A stretch of DNA of 64,000 nucleotides from Aquatica leii. Taxonomy: Eukaryota > Arthropoda > Insecta > Coleoptera > Lampyridae. The position numbers and the translations under genes are program-made. The notes beneath the pieces are model-generated. The model had not been told where the DNA came from and did no database searches. It saw only the letters and a program-made list of their open reading frames with translations. The DNA lies in assembly GCA_035610365.1 (NCBI GenBank), contig CM069432.1:181645027-181709026 (forward strand). Direction: 5' to 3'. Positions 48,637-59,748 of the stretch are shown piece by piece (positions within the stretch are counted from its first letter, which is position 1; every line of letters begins with the position of its first letter).

Positions 48637-48707
48637 GAACCAAGCCACATTCGAAACTCAAAAGTTTTCTTCTTCACTTCTATGGAGTTTAGAATATGGC
48701 TTGATTC
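48637..48707 (+). ncRNA. 71-nt hairpin in the MLK intron
   Basis: GAACCAAGCCACATTCGAAA CTC pairs with GAGTTTAGAATATGGCTTGA TTC, 20 of 23 positions matching, with a 25-base loop. The proportions fit a pre-miRNA, but a short palindromic element is equally possible. The seed matches no RNA I recognise. It lies on the sense strand of the MLK intron. Confidence 0.3.
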
Positions 48708-49161
48708 ACAAACGACAAATTTGAATAATGTCTTAGCCATTGTAAATAACAAACAAAATCTGAAAATAATATAAACTATTTTCTTCTTTTTCTCAATAGT
48801 GTTAAAAGCAAAACTAAAAAGAATTATTGTTATTTGATCAATGCCTGCTGATTATAGTAAAATTTATCTATAAAAAACACAAAAATAGTTAAAAAACATT
48901 TTTTTCTGCTTTGGTAACGAAACGCTTTAAAAATTGAGGGACGCCAATTTGTACATCTCAAAAAGTAGCAATGGGAAAGTGTGACAAAGTTAGTTTAAAA
49001 ATCAGGGAAACACCAAAATCTAAAACATTAGATTTTTAAAAATACATATTTAAAAAACTGGAAATAATAAACCTTTGTTATAATTTTGCAATATTTTTTT
49101 AACCGTCTTACTACCGTTTACCGATTTTAAGATCCTCAAGCTGATAATTCTTATCTTGGAT

Positions 49162-49452
49162 CAGGCGCGGCTCCAGCAGTTTATTTCGGTGGGGGCTCCA
49201 TCAGTTTAAAGCGCGGGGGGGAGGCGCTCATCACATTTTTAAATAATAATGTATTGAATATGGCGTTAATATAAAATTGAATAACACTTCGTTATGCACC
49301 AAGCTTTTACTTGCAAGCGATAAAGCATCATAAATTATACAACTATTAAAAAAAAGCGAATGTTTTACATACAAAGTGAGAAAAACTTTAGTATTATTTT
49401 CAACGTCGGGGGGGCGATAACCCCCCCGGCCCCCCTTCTGAAGCCGCGCCTG
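49162..49452. mobile_element. Young hAT-type MITE with perfect 8-bp duplication
   Basis: The termini CAGGCGCGGCTCCAGCAG and, read from the right, CAGGCGCGGCTTCAGAAG are inverted repeats. Both flanks read TCTTGGAT (49154-49161 and 49453-49460), an exact 8-bp target duplication. G-rich and C-rich runs lie just inside the ends. The minus-strand frame across it is not a gene. Confidence 0.92.
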
Positions 49453-49460
49453 TCTTGGAT

Positions 49461-50090
49461 ATTGTATTATTATTAACAATATTAAAAAAAGTTGTACGAA
49501 GTGTATCGCCGTGGTGAATTCTTTTATTTCATCTTTATTCTACCACTCTGTAGATACACGTTGTACGCTTTGTCAACTACTACAACGGAGACTAGTAAAC
49601 AGTGATAATTGTATTGCGCTTGAATAACAAATACCTTATAATCAATGGAACATATTTCGCAATTAATGATTATCTGAACGTTTATCTAACGTTTGTTAAA
49701 TTTACATCTCAACTTTGAGTTTATTTGACAACGAAGCGCTTAATAATAAAAGTAATAATTCCATAAATAGCGATAAATTGTGTTTGAGCAAAATTAATGG
49801 ATGGGAGACAAAATCTACGTAAACAATATAAACATGTCACTAACTTTATTATTATACTCCTGCAGGTGACATGAAGATGGGTTTGATAAAATCTCGTTTA
49901 TATATTCAACGCAATGCGCGGTTAGGTTTTTCCTTTCTACTTTTTACACCTCATTACTATTGTACTCTCGTTTTATTATGTATTCTTTTGTTTATCTTTT
50001 TACAATAGTAATTTTTAGATATTGGTGTTTTGAATAACAATCGTGTTACTTTTTCCGGTTTGATAGATAATTCGCATTATATGTTTTTAG
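49461..50090. other. End of MLK intron
   Basis: No further feature; the acceptor is ATGTTTTTAG at 50081-50090. Confidence 0.5.
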
Positions 50091-50266
50091 CGTGTTGGGA
50101 ATCGGATCCGCATAGAAGACCGACATTCGAAGAAATTCTGGATCAACTAGACAATATCGTGCATTCCTCGTTTACGCAAACACCTCATGAAAGTTTTCAT
50201 ACTATGCAAGATGATTGGAGACAGGAAATAGAAGAGGTCCTTTTGGAATTACGCAGGAAAGAAAAG
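50091..50266 (+). CDS. slpr: MLK exon: end of kinase domain, start of leucine zipper
   Basis: Reads (A)CWESDPHRRPTFEEILDQL, kinase subdomain XI with the invariant Arg, then DNIVHSSFTQTPHESFHTMQ and DDWRQEIEEVLLELRRKEK. The last part begins the leucine-zipper/coiled-coil region through which MLKs dimerise and become activated. The exon starts in phase 1 after TTTTTAG and ends in phase 0 before GTAAAT. Confidence 0.93.
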
Positions 50267-50412
50267 GTAAATTTTTGTAGTAACTTTATTTGCTTTTACT
50301 TTAAATTAGTTTATTTTGTGCGGCTAATAATCAGGCTTGCAAATCGTTTGAGGAGGTAACACGAATATAATTTAAAAAATATTTTATTATTGATTTAAAT
50401 TATGTTGTTTAG

Positions 50413-50584
50413 GAATTGCGGTGTAGAGAAGAGGATCTAAATAGAGCGCAACTACAACAAAGATTGCATGAAGAACAATTAAGGCAAAAAGAACAAGAAT
50501 TGCAGGCGCGCGAAATAGATTTATTGGAAAGAGAATTACATTTTATGATTAAACAACAAACTCCTACACCAAACAAACGAAAAG
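50413..50584 (+). CDS. slpr: MLK exon: second part of leucine zipper
   Basis: Reads ELRCREEDLNRAQLQQRLHE, then EQLRQKEQELQAREIDLLER and ELHFMIKQQTPTPNKRK. It is a highly charged heptad-type coiled coil ending in a basic stretch. The acceptor is TGTTTAG; the donor is G|GTGTGT, phase 1. The intron before it is 146 bp and the one after only 54 bp. Confidence 0.93.
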
Positions 50585-50638
50585 GTGTGTGTTAAGTATT
50601 TAATTGTGGGTGTAAACGATTTTCTTTTTGTCGTGCAG

Positions 50639-50824
50639 GGAAATTCAAGAGGTCAAGGTTAAAATTATTGAAAAAGGAACCAGGATCGAATATTAGTTTT
50701 CCATCAGACTTTAGGCATACTATCACCGTTCAACATACAATAGATAATAAAGCTATTGGCGGCGTTATTTCACCACATAGTCCACCTGGTTCGCCTGCCA
50801 TTCCGAGGTTACGTGCGATTGCCC
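50639..50824 (+). CDS. slpr: MLK exon: CRIB-like motif
   Basis: Reads [18 protein letters not shown], then [16 protein letters not shown], which is the CRIB-type motif of MLKs that binds GTP-loaded Rac/Cdc42. [18 protein letters not shown] follows, containing Ser-Pro sites suitable for proline-directed kinases. The acceptor is TCGTGCAG; the donor is GCC C|GTAAGT, phase 1. Joined to the next exon the protein reads RLRAIALPADG. Confidence 0.93.
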
Positions 50825-51898
50825 GTAAGTTATTTCCATTACGATTTTGAAAATTAGTATTTGCATGGTATGTGACGTTTTTGATTGCATGCATCATTTC
50901 AAATTGTACAGTTAAGTAAATTTTGTTCGCGTTAAGCTTTTCACAGTTATTATTTGCCTTTATCATATCGATGCTAGTTTAATTTACATACTGGTGTTCA
51001 ATCTACTGTTAATGATAGAAATTTTAACGGTATTTATCGATTTATTATATTCTTAACGGGATATTCAATTTATACCAATTTTATTACGAGAGTAAATTGA
51101 TTATTGACTGTCGTTTGTTTATCAAGGTCAATAATCGTTTTCAATATTTAAATTGATCGTATTTGTTTATTTAATTTACCAAAATAAAGTTTATTGATCT
51201 ATACAAAGTACTTTGTTTATTAATTGATTAACGATAAGTATTTACTGCGGTAGTTATTGAAATGCAACATAATTGTTTTAAAAGTGTTATTATGCAAAGA
51301 ATTTTGCAACAATAAATTTTTATAGTATTTTATTCACATCTTCGCGTAAGGCGTTTGAATACCCTTTAATTATAGATTAATCTGTATTATTGAATTTTAA
51401 AATTGACAACAAATGAATGAAAAATTTGATTTTGTTGCAATGATAATTTTTATTTTTAATCTACAATGACTTTTCACTTATACGAAGACCTGTAGGTGTT
51501 TTCGAACATATATTTTTTTGGATGTTGAATGGTTTTCTTTAGTGAATTTTTGATAACAAAAAATGTATTATAGTTTTCAAATAGAAATTTTGTCTACTAT
51601 TATTTTGTGCTAATTAACGTTGCATATTCAATGACTAATACTGGCTAGCTTTTTGATTAGCCAAATATCTTGAACATTAGTATGTAATAGTGGAATGCGA
51701 AATTATGTTTTATCAAATTTATTTCATTTATAGCATGATTCAGATTTTTTTAAGCTTTCAAATTAAATTTAACAAATCGCGGTTTTATAAAATAATAATA
51801 ATAATGATAATAAAGAATCAAGGTATGAAAGAAGGTGTAAATGGGTAAGCAATATTTGGAAAACTATTTTAGGGCACAGATAGGTTATTCTCTTACAG
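50825..51898 (+). other. MLK intron, nothing else recognised
   Basis: GTAAGT...TTCTCTTACAG intron. AT-rich, no repeat or RNA identified. Confidence 0.6.
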
Positions 51899-52452
51899 TG
51901 CCCGCGGATGGAGTAAAAGGGAAGACTTGGGGTCCTAGTACCTGTCATCAGCGCGAAAGGGGACAAATACCGTTATTACGACCCGCTCCAAGACCAGGCG
52001 GTATCTGGTCTAAAAGTGCCCCAAATTTGGATAAACCTAGGACTGTACTAACCAGACCTACACACGATATAGGTAACACAACACCTACAACTCCTGATAA
52101 TAAAAGTATTGGTGATAAAGGTGATAACATTCATCCTTCAACTCTTAAACTTTTTAAAAATAAAGTAACCGCTTTTGCATTATCAGAATTTAAGCCATTT
52201 CGAGGATCTTGGCGTAATAATAGTTATCCCGCAAATAATGCTTCTCTAACGCCAAGTTCTGTATTGGTGGGGCAAAATCGGCTCAGTCGGTCTATTGGGA
52301 ATATTAGTGAATCACATTATGATACTGTGTTTAGCACTAAAACTTTTGTAATCGCTAAAGGCGTGAGCAATAACAACTCGGTCAGTTTTGCTAAGAACTA
52401 TGCTAACTTAAGCGACGTTCATGACGATACCGAAAATTTGCTTAAAGATTAA
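51899..52452 (+). CDS. slpr: MLK composite exon: internal (to 52072) or terminal (stop at 52452)
   Basis: After TTCTCTTACAG the frame reads LPADGVKGKTWGPSTCHQRE with WSKSAPNLDKPRT, the conserved MLK segment after the CRIB motif. Two outcomes are supported. Splicing at ATATAG|GTAACA (exon end 52072, phase 1) joins to the exon at 53210 with THDI-D-FVPPEDW in frame. Alternatively the exon reads on for 126 more codons, Ser/Asn-rich, ending HDDTENLLKD and TAA at 52450. Such a long open extension is unlikely by chance in this AT-rich DNA. AATAAA at 52853, followed by T/GT-rich sequence, could end the short mRNA. The short form would lack the conserved C-terminal tail. Which isoform dominates cannot be told from sequence. 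Confidence 0.88.
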
Positions 52453-52880
52453 AATTTCTTAAATAACAAAAATACTATTTTATTTTTATACAAAATTTTT
52501 TATTAAGGTATTTCTGAGGACAATCTACACAACATTGTCTGTAAGTTTAATTTAATGACAACACAATTTCAAGTTTTATGTTAAGTTTTAAGCACAGTAG
52601 CTTGTATTTTCTTTTAATTTTTCATATATTTTTATTTCAGCTTCTGCAAGTTTTAATTTCTTTGTGTAGTTTTGATTTTATTATAATATTGTAGTTAGTT
52701 TAGGTTTTAATGCTATGAATGTTAATTTTAATTTAAAAAAATTATGCTGCTTGAACACGAATGCTCTTGCTCTGTTTAGATTTGATTTGTGTACTATAAG
52801 TGTTCAAGTTGTGTAATGTTTTGGTGATGGTTTTACTACATGTACGAATTTTTCAATAAACATTGTACTAGTGTTTTTTA
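52453..52880 (+). other. Predicted 3' UTR of short MLK isoform
   Basis: AT-rich, noncoding, with AATAAA at 52853-52858 and a T-rich downstream region. If the long isoform is made, this is intron. Confidence 0.5.
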
Positions 52881-53209
52881 ACTATGTATTTTTTTTGGAA
52901 AAGTCGCATGACTTAAAGATATGCACTCCATCCTTTTCGTAACGAGGTGAAAAGTATCTCCTTACTCACAATTTCTAAAATTTAAAAAAGTATTACAATT
53001 ATGTACTAAAATTGGGTTTGCTTGTGTGTTAACTTGATTATAATTCTTTAACAGTAAACGTTTTGTTAAATTTTTAAGCAAACCTGTTTTTGATTTAAAA
53101 AAAAACGCTTACTTATTTTTGCTAGACCTTGTATGTAGCTTACAGTGTTCGTTTCAATTAACTTTACTATACGAGAGTGTGTTAGAGTGTTGTATGTTTG
53201 GGTTAACAG

Positions 53210-53302
53210 ATTTCGTACCCCCTGAAGATTGGGGTCCTGAATATCCTATACCGGGCACCATCAGGAACAATGTACCAATGCCTACATTATATAGCGCCGA
53301 TG
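53210..53302 (+). CDS. slpr: MLK exon of long isoform
   Basis: Reads DFVPPEDWGPEYPIPGTI then RNNVPMPTLYSADG, after the acceptor TGGGTTAACAG and before GATG|GTAAGA, both phase 1. Frames extending upstream of 53210 are intron. The intron to the next exon is only 52 bp. Confidence 0.85.
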
Positions 53303-53354
53303 GTAAGATTTGTTTATTGTAATTTGTTTTTATTGTAAGGAAATTTTTAATTAG

Positions 53355-53493
53355 GACTGAAATCAAGACACAAACTCAGCATTATCGAATTAGTTTTGTA
53401 CAACATGGCAGCTTTACTTGCTGGAGTTGCGACTGGATATGATGTTCGATTATCAAATGTTTCTCCAGTACATCCTCGGTTGCAACCAAATAG
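53355..53493 (+). CDS. slpr: MLK exon of long isoform, hydrophobic conserved segment
   Basis: Reads GLKSRHKLSIIELVLYN, then MAALLAGVATGYDVRLSNV and SPVHPRLQPNR. A hydrophobic stretch of about 20 residues follows a basic start; it resembles a conserved C-terminal block of MLKs rather than a classic membrane anchor, though membrane contact cannot be excluded. The acceptor is TTTTTAATTAG; the donor is AAATAG|GTAAAA, phase 2. Confidence 0.85.
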
Positions 53494-54516
53494 GTAAAAT
53501 GATTTTTTTTAAATATTAGTTAGGTATTGGGTTATTTGAAGACATGACGGTAGTTACATGAGGACTAAGTTTCGTATTTTTATAATTTTCATCTATGTAA
53601 AATAAAATAACATATCTATGTTTAGCTTTTTTACCCGAACATTAGTTCGTAACGGACGAAAGATGAGTTTATGTTAAAATTTTTCTGGTTTTGTATACGA
53701 TTAATGTATTGTTCGAAATCCATTGTGTAAATATGGTTGTTGAAGTTTTGTTTGATTTGTACTACGCTCCGCATCCTTATTGGATAAGATTGCACACATT
53801 TTGTCTTTGCATAACTGCATCGAATGCAAAATTAATAATTTCGCAGTGCAGAAATGCCAATAAAAATAAAAATTTCACATATGTTTATTATAATCTATAG
53901 GGAGTCAACAATAAAGTGCAATTTTAGTTAGTATGATGGTTACCCGGGAATGATGAACTCAAATTTTGTTTAAAGAATGTTTTGAGCAAGGTTGTATTAA
54001 GAATGTTAACATATAAACAATAGTTTGCAGATAGAGGATAGAACAACGTTAAAAACCATAATAAAACAAACCCGGGAATTTTTTTACCGCTTATTTGAAA
54101 GGCTGCTAAAACGAATGCATCATTCATATATGACGAAATAGCTGTGTATATATTTCAGAGTAAAAATTGATTTTCTGAAACAAACTTTCTTGTCACTACC
54201 AATATAAAAATCGAACTGTTTCAATCTTAGGTTTTATGAAGACGACTTCAATTTTGGTGTAAGCTGTATAGTATAGAATGACCAAACTATAACAGCTTTA
54301 TGATTACTTTAGAAGCTATTTTTTTAATTCGGTGATTCGGCCGAAGCAAGTCTGTACATCCTCTTTACTAAAATAAATATTATGTTTAATTTTTTAATGA
54401 ACATATGATATGTATTTATTAAATTTACGAAGAACGAACTGCATTTTTTTTTACAAAATATAAAACTGAAACTAAATAAAATTATGCACTAATATTAAAA
54501 GTTGATTTTTTTCAAA

Positions 54517-55640
54517 TTATGGTGCAAAAAAAAATTTTTCTGCATTTTTGGGAAGTAACCTGTTTCTGGTTTCTTCATAAATATTTCCTATTTCAGAAAA
54601 TAACCTTTTACTGTAAACGCTCGTCGATGGTGCAGAGAGAACTTTTCTGGCAAGTTCAGATAATATTGGAAACAATATTTTTCTTTTTTGCCACCATTTT
54701 ACTGTATCATCTTTTCTGTTGATTAATGGTACATCCAAATAGGTTTTTAATTCTTCTTCAATTTGAGCTCTTTTTGTAGATTTTTTATTGGTGAATGGTT
54801 TCGATTGAAGTTGGCAAGCTGAAGCACCAGCTATTTCATCAAAATAGTCCCATACGTTTTCCTTGTGATCTGTTTTTTGTCACCGGAGTCATCGTGTTAA
54901 GGAATTTGATCATAGTCAGGGGCATATTCTTTAACTAACATAAGCTTTATTTGTTATACTTTATCTTTGTCAAAAAAGGCAGTTTTGAATCTTGCATCTA
55001 GCAACGCAGATATTACATAGTATTTATTTTCAAAAATTGACTAAAATCCTTGTTTTAATGCAACAAGTCCATATATCTGAAGTAAAGGATATATACTTTA
55101 CAGTTTTAATTTTATTTCTTATAGTTTTGACAACCTGATCATATATTTCAGGAATTATATTATTACTAAAAAACTTTCTAGACGGTACGTTATAATTTGG
55201 AGCTACTTTGTTCAAAAGTCTTTTGAATCCTGTATTATGGACAACATAATATTGCGTATTATCCAATGCAACCATCTCTGCTATATATCAGTGTGTAATG
55301 ATTTAGCACGTGTCGTTAATATTCCACTGTTTAGAAAGTTCTACATCGCACAATGTCTGCTGTGATTGCTGTTTATTACTGTTACTAGTTTTAGTTTCTG
55401 ACGTACTTGACTTTAACATTTCTGTATCCTTTTGTAAGAGTTCGTATTCATTTAGATGTAAACGTTTCATATGATTTGTGAGGGAAGTTGTTGATGCATT
55501 TTTTCCAGTTCTGCCGCGATATATTTGTTTTTCACAAATTGTACGCTTTGCAAATTTTTAATCTTCACATATATTATAAAATTTTTAAATATTGCTTTTT
55601 TTATTGCTCATTGTACTAGTTATAATACTCACTGTAACAC
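54517..55640 (-). pseudogene. BED-finger hAT transposase, internally deleted
   Basis: On the minus strand: a BED zinc finger with FAKRTICEKQIYRGRTGKNA and TTSLTNHMKRLH (Cys pair, then His-x4-His, about 55450-55560). A continuous frame follows at 55275-55030 with TGFKRLLNKVAPNYNVPSRK and ISFTSDIWT (start of the RNase H-like catalytic fold). Then YVISALLDARFKTAFFDKDK (about 54955-55015). Last is a frame at 54738-54517 with FPILSELARKVLSAPSTSV and IGNIYEETRNRLLPKNAEK, the hAT C-terminal dimerisation domain. About 300 residues of the catalytic centre are missing, and stops occur between blocks. Confidence 0.87.
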
Positions 55641-55734
55641 AGCCCGTTAAAAAATGAACTTGACGTCGCGAATTATAACAAGCAGACTAAGTAGAGACAG
55701 ATTGATAGGTTTAAACAAGAAAATTCCTGATTCG

Positions 55735-55822
55735 GCCGAAGCTCCGGTGGTATAGACCGGAGCCCGAATATTTGAAAAATGGCCGAAGCGGTCGGATACC
55801 GAAGCATCGGTGCATCACTACT
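55735..55822. repeat. hAT terminus with TTCGGCCGAA words
   Basis: The sequence runs through GATTCGGCCGAAGCTCCGG and GGATACCGAAGCATCGGTGC to ATCACTA. Read inward it is TAGTGATGCACCGATGCTTC, a hAT-type terminus. A related stretch at 54318-54362 (GATTCGGCCGAAGCAAG then TACATCCTCTTTACTA) is in the same orientation, not inverted, so a proper left end of this element was not found. Confidence 0.6.
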
Positions 55823-56295
55823 TAAAACTAAATGAAATGAAAAATTGTCAAATTGAAAGTAAAACTAGGCTGAAAATTAGGTATTACAGTCGCTAACTCT
55901 ATTAAAAGAGGAAACAATATCTGCGTAAGAGAAAGATTTGTCATTAATAAGACGTTTTTGTAGTTAAATTTATAGGAGTAATTGGTGAAAATAAAGTTTA
56001 AATAAAAATGGTTAGATTGATTTTAATTACTTAACCTTGTTTTTGTTTTGACCGGGTTTACACAACTACATTCGAGTGATTGTTGTGAACAAAATATTCA
56101 CCCATTATGGATATACAATAGAATAATTTCTACTGTAAAAAAATCGTCTGTAATGGTTAGGCGTTATTGAACAAATGTGTCATGTATCCTATATGTGCGT
56201 GAAGTAAGCGTTTTAAAAATTAGTCTATTTAGTTTTTATCATGACTGTTTTCATTTTAAAAGCGTATTTTGTAATAAATATTTTTGTATGTGCAG

Positions 56296-57358
56296 GCCGG
56301 AACATAACTATGAAGTACAACAATGGAGGCCTATCGATAATCAAGACTATGAATATTCGTCTTCAAGTGGATACAGTCACAACACTTATCATGGTCCAAC
56401 GAAGCACTATAGACCGTTACTCACAGGTTCACAACTTATAAATTTACACCACGAAGATCAGAAACCTTTGAGGTTTACAGATTCTCCTCAACACCATTCC
56501 AGCAATATTACACCAAATCCGTCACCTCGTAGAAAGTCCAGTTCTACGAGCAACGACGGTTCTGAACAATTGTATACACCTTATGATCGTGCTGCTACTA
56601 TTTACATTCCTGGAGATTATCATGGTTGTCGCAATGATAGCATGCGTTGTTTAGGATGTATAAATGCGGAGAAACCTTTTTTAACTACTTACGGTCACCA
56701 TGATAATAATTATGGCGGATATGGATCAGATTATAGTGGAACAACTACTTTGTATGGATATGGAACTGATTATGCTTATGATAACCCAAGCAGTTTAAGT
56801 AGTCACAGTAGTTCTAGGACACCTCAAAGATTACCACTACAGACACATAAACGTACACCTTCTAATGTTTCTAATGCTAGTTCAACAACCACGAGTGGTT
56901 CAAACGTAAATCCTAGTTTTCGTTTAGAGGACGATTGCAATTATACACCTACGCATTATTTTCGGACACAACCAATTGAATATGAGTACGGTACGACATT
57001 TTCAAGACAGAATTCTCACGATTCCGCAAATTTGGAAAGACCAACTACTTTGGAAACAAGCGGATACACAAAATTGCGTTCGAGTTTGAAAAGAAATAAT
57101 TATCAAAGCGGCCAAGGACATTCCGGTGGTAATACTCCTACAAATCCTACACCTCCAGACAGTTTAACTAGTGACGACAGTTCTTACGTATCTGCTAAAG
57201 ATAGTAACAGTTCAGTAAGCCGCGTAAGATTTTCGCCTACTACACTTATGGACTTACCCGTACCAGGGCAAAGTCAAGATGCAACAGTACCTTTGCAACC
57301 ACGTAGAACTAGGCAAAGGCCATCGATAGCTGATATGGAACGTGAATTTATGGCTTAA
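56296..57358 (+). CDS. slpr: MLK C-terminal exon (long isoform)
   Basis: The exon starts after TTGTATGTGCAG. The AG of the preceding exon plus G completes an Arg, giving QPNR-PEHNYEVQQW. About 354 codons follow of Ser/Thr/Pro/Tyr-rich low-complexity sequence, including PNPSPRRKSSSTSNDGS, YGGYGSDYSGTTTLYGYG, RVRFSPTT and the end RPSIADMEREFMA. The stop TAA is at 57356. MLK tails carry proline-directed phosphorylation sites and are poorly conserved; many SP and TP dipeptides fit that. In-frame codons upstream of 56296 belong to the intron. Confidence 0.9.
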
Positions 57359-59095
57359 CTGTGTGGTAACGTGAATCTTCAGTAATTTTTTAGTCATTTT
57401 ACTTTTAATTTATACTGCCTTGTACATAATGAGGAGTCATTGAAGTATCAGTTTGTTCAATTTTTAAAATTGAATTTGATTTTTTACAGGACATATTACG
57501 ATTTGTGTTTATTTTAAACACATCACTTGGTCATGCTTCCTTTTTAATTAATATGTTGTGTTAATTGTTTGGACAAAACTATATTGATAATTTTCTTAGG
57601 ATCGAACTTTAATTTATGCTTCAATGATATTCTTTGTATCTAACATAATACATAATAACAAATTTGTACATATATGCCCTATGCTCAAAAATCAGTCTGC
57701 AAATAATATGTGATAAGAATCACAATCAATAGTGCCTAGTTTTTAATACGCAATGGAACACAGATTTGAAAGTGATAAGTTCATAGTCATTCATGTGCAA
57801 TGTGTTTTTATTTTGACATGTTAAATTATGTTAGATAAAACTGTATGCGTATTTTAACAGAATTGTGTGAAAGGAATCAGCCTTACTTCATATATATATA
57901 TATATATATATATATTAATGTACAAACTAAAAGAAATTATAAATTTAAGCACAAATCATAATTATACTTTTGCCATATTCTTACAAATTAATTTTAACTT
58001 AATAGCTTTAACTAAAAATTATTCGATAGTGTCAAGTAGATTGGTGTTTGACTATAAAGATAAAATTATGTTGAAAGACTGCTAGATAACATTCCATTTT
58101 CAAAATGTATAAAATGCTTGTGCATAATCGCACAATTTAAACTATATCATTTAATGACCAATTTTAAAACATTCGCTTAGTTATCAAATTAGTAAGTTAT
58201 AGTTTCTGTTTGAAAGAATGAATTTGTGATTGCGGCTAACTTACATAAACTCCAATTTGAGTTAAGAAACTGACGTGATCGTTTATTAAGACACAAACTT
58301 CAGTATTCGTTTTATAAACTTGTAATTGTATTACTGTAAATATATTATAAATAATGTAGGTAATTAAACATGTGGCTTCCATCTCATGGAGTATAATGTT
58401 TAGATATTTATTAAAGTAATTGTAAAATACATTCCAGATGTCTTTATCACAAGAAAATATTAATACTCAAAGTGTGTGAATAATTGTAATAATTGACTCA
58501 AATATAATTTTTCAGAGCATTTTATCGAAATTATGATTTACCTTTAATTATAGTACTTACCAAAGTTTGTATTTGTTCAATGTTTATAACTTAATCTTTG
58601 TAAGTTTATTAACTTAACAATTACTAAAAGTTTGCAGATGAATGTATGGCAATTTGTTGCCATTTATTTTGTGCTTATATTTAAAACTAATGTAGTTTTT
58701 GTAACCTGTCTAAATTGAATCGATAAAACGGTAGGTAACTCAAATTACTAATAGAAAACTTGCAATTTAATCAAATGAATTACAACTATAAAAAGAAGTA
58801 AATGTCAAAAGTTTAGGAATAGAAGCTTTCAGTTGATGTATGTTGACTATAGATTTATTTTTAATTTCGTTAATTAGAGAAATTGAAACATGTTTATAAA
58901 ATTCTACTTTGTTTAATAGCGATATTTGGTATATGAAAATGTAAAGTTTCATACAAAACACCAGTTCTTTGAATCATTTTTAATTTATTAACCATACTTT
59001 GTTACACACTTTTTTAATTTGCTTAATATTAAAACTTAGGTTTCCATGGATTGCATTATATAACCTTAAATAAACACTTTGATTTAAAAAAAATA
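57359..59095 (+). other. Probable MLK 3' UTR and flank
   Basis: AT-rich and noncoding. It contains a (TA)n run at 57890-57916. An AATAAA at 59069-59074 is the best poly(A) signal seen; earlier weaker signals (for example ATTAAA near 58410) could also be used. The mRNA end is not certain. Confidence 0.4.
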
Positions 59096-59580
59096 TATGG
59101 AAACAAGTAAAAATACGAAATTGTGTTTTTTTGCGTAGGTAACAAATAATGCAAGAAAATAAAATGAAAGATACAAATAACTAAGAACACCTTTGTGACC
59201 ATGTTTGCAATCACTTTACCTGATATTCATATAATTTTTGAAAATAAAATTAATATGCATATTTAAGATAGCATTGTAAAAATGATAGTAAATTTTTATT
59301 TTTATTCGAAACGGACAGTGATGGTGTCAAAAAAAGGAAAAATCTATTTATTATTTTTTCTGATGAAAATTTGATTGCTGGTGATGATTTTAAATAAGAA
59401 TGAAATTATTGTTAGGTCTTTTCAGTATTTAGATTCTTATCAATATAACTTTGAGAGCATACATTTGAAGCTGAAATTTTTCTGATTGCAATTTATTTAT
59501 TTAAGAAAATACTCTATTTACATTACCGAGTGTAAATCTTCTGAAATCATTTTTTATAAAAGAACGTAAATATTCTTATA
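59096..59580. other. Intergenic, nothing recognised
   Basis: No supported feature. Confidence 0.4.
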
Positions 59581-59659
59581 TTGGATTCACAATAACCCAT
59601 CAACTGCAATAGTTTGAATTAGTCAAATTATTGTAGTTGCTGCGTTATTGTGAATCAAA
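59581..59659. repeat. 79-bp near-perfect palindrome
   Basis: Arms of 37 bases (GATTCACAATAAC... and ...GTTATTGTGAATC) pair at 32 of 37 positions around a 5-base loop ATTAG. This is a short fold-back element, or a hairpin RNA if transcribed. No target duplication is clear. Confidence 0.75.
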
Positions 59660-59748
59660 TATATATAATGCTACAGTGCTTAGTGTTTCTTTTACTCACG
59701 TTACAGTGGCGCGTTATACAAATTTCGGGCTCTAGGTACACTCACTCG

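Larger units (their letters stand above)
53494..56295 (+). other. Last MLK intron, carrying a hAT fossil
   Basis: GT...AG intron. It contains the BED-finger hAT remnant at 54517-55822. No coding was recognised in 53500-54480 or 55830-56290. Confidence 0.7.

Noticed and set aside
49231..49479. Minus-strand frame rich in Gly/Pro over the MITE
   Set aside because: It is a translation of the MITE's G-rich terminus.
56177..56295. N-terminal extension of the last MLK exon
   Set aside because: Lies before a good acceptor (TTGTATGTGCAG) whose phase matches the previous exon; the upstream codons are intron.
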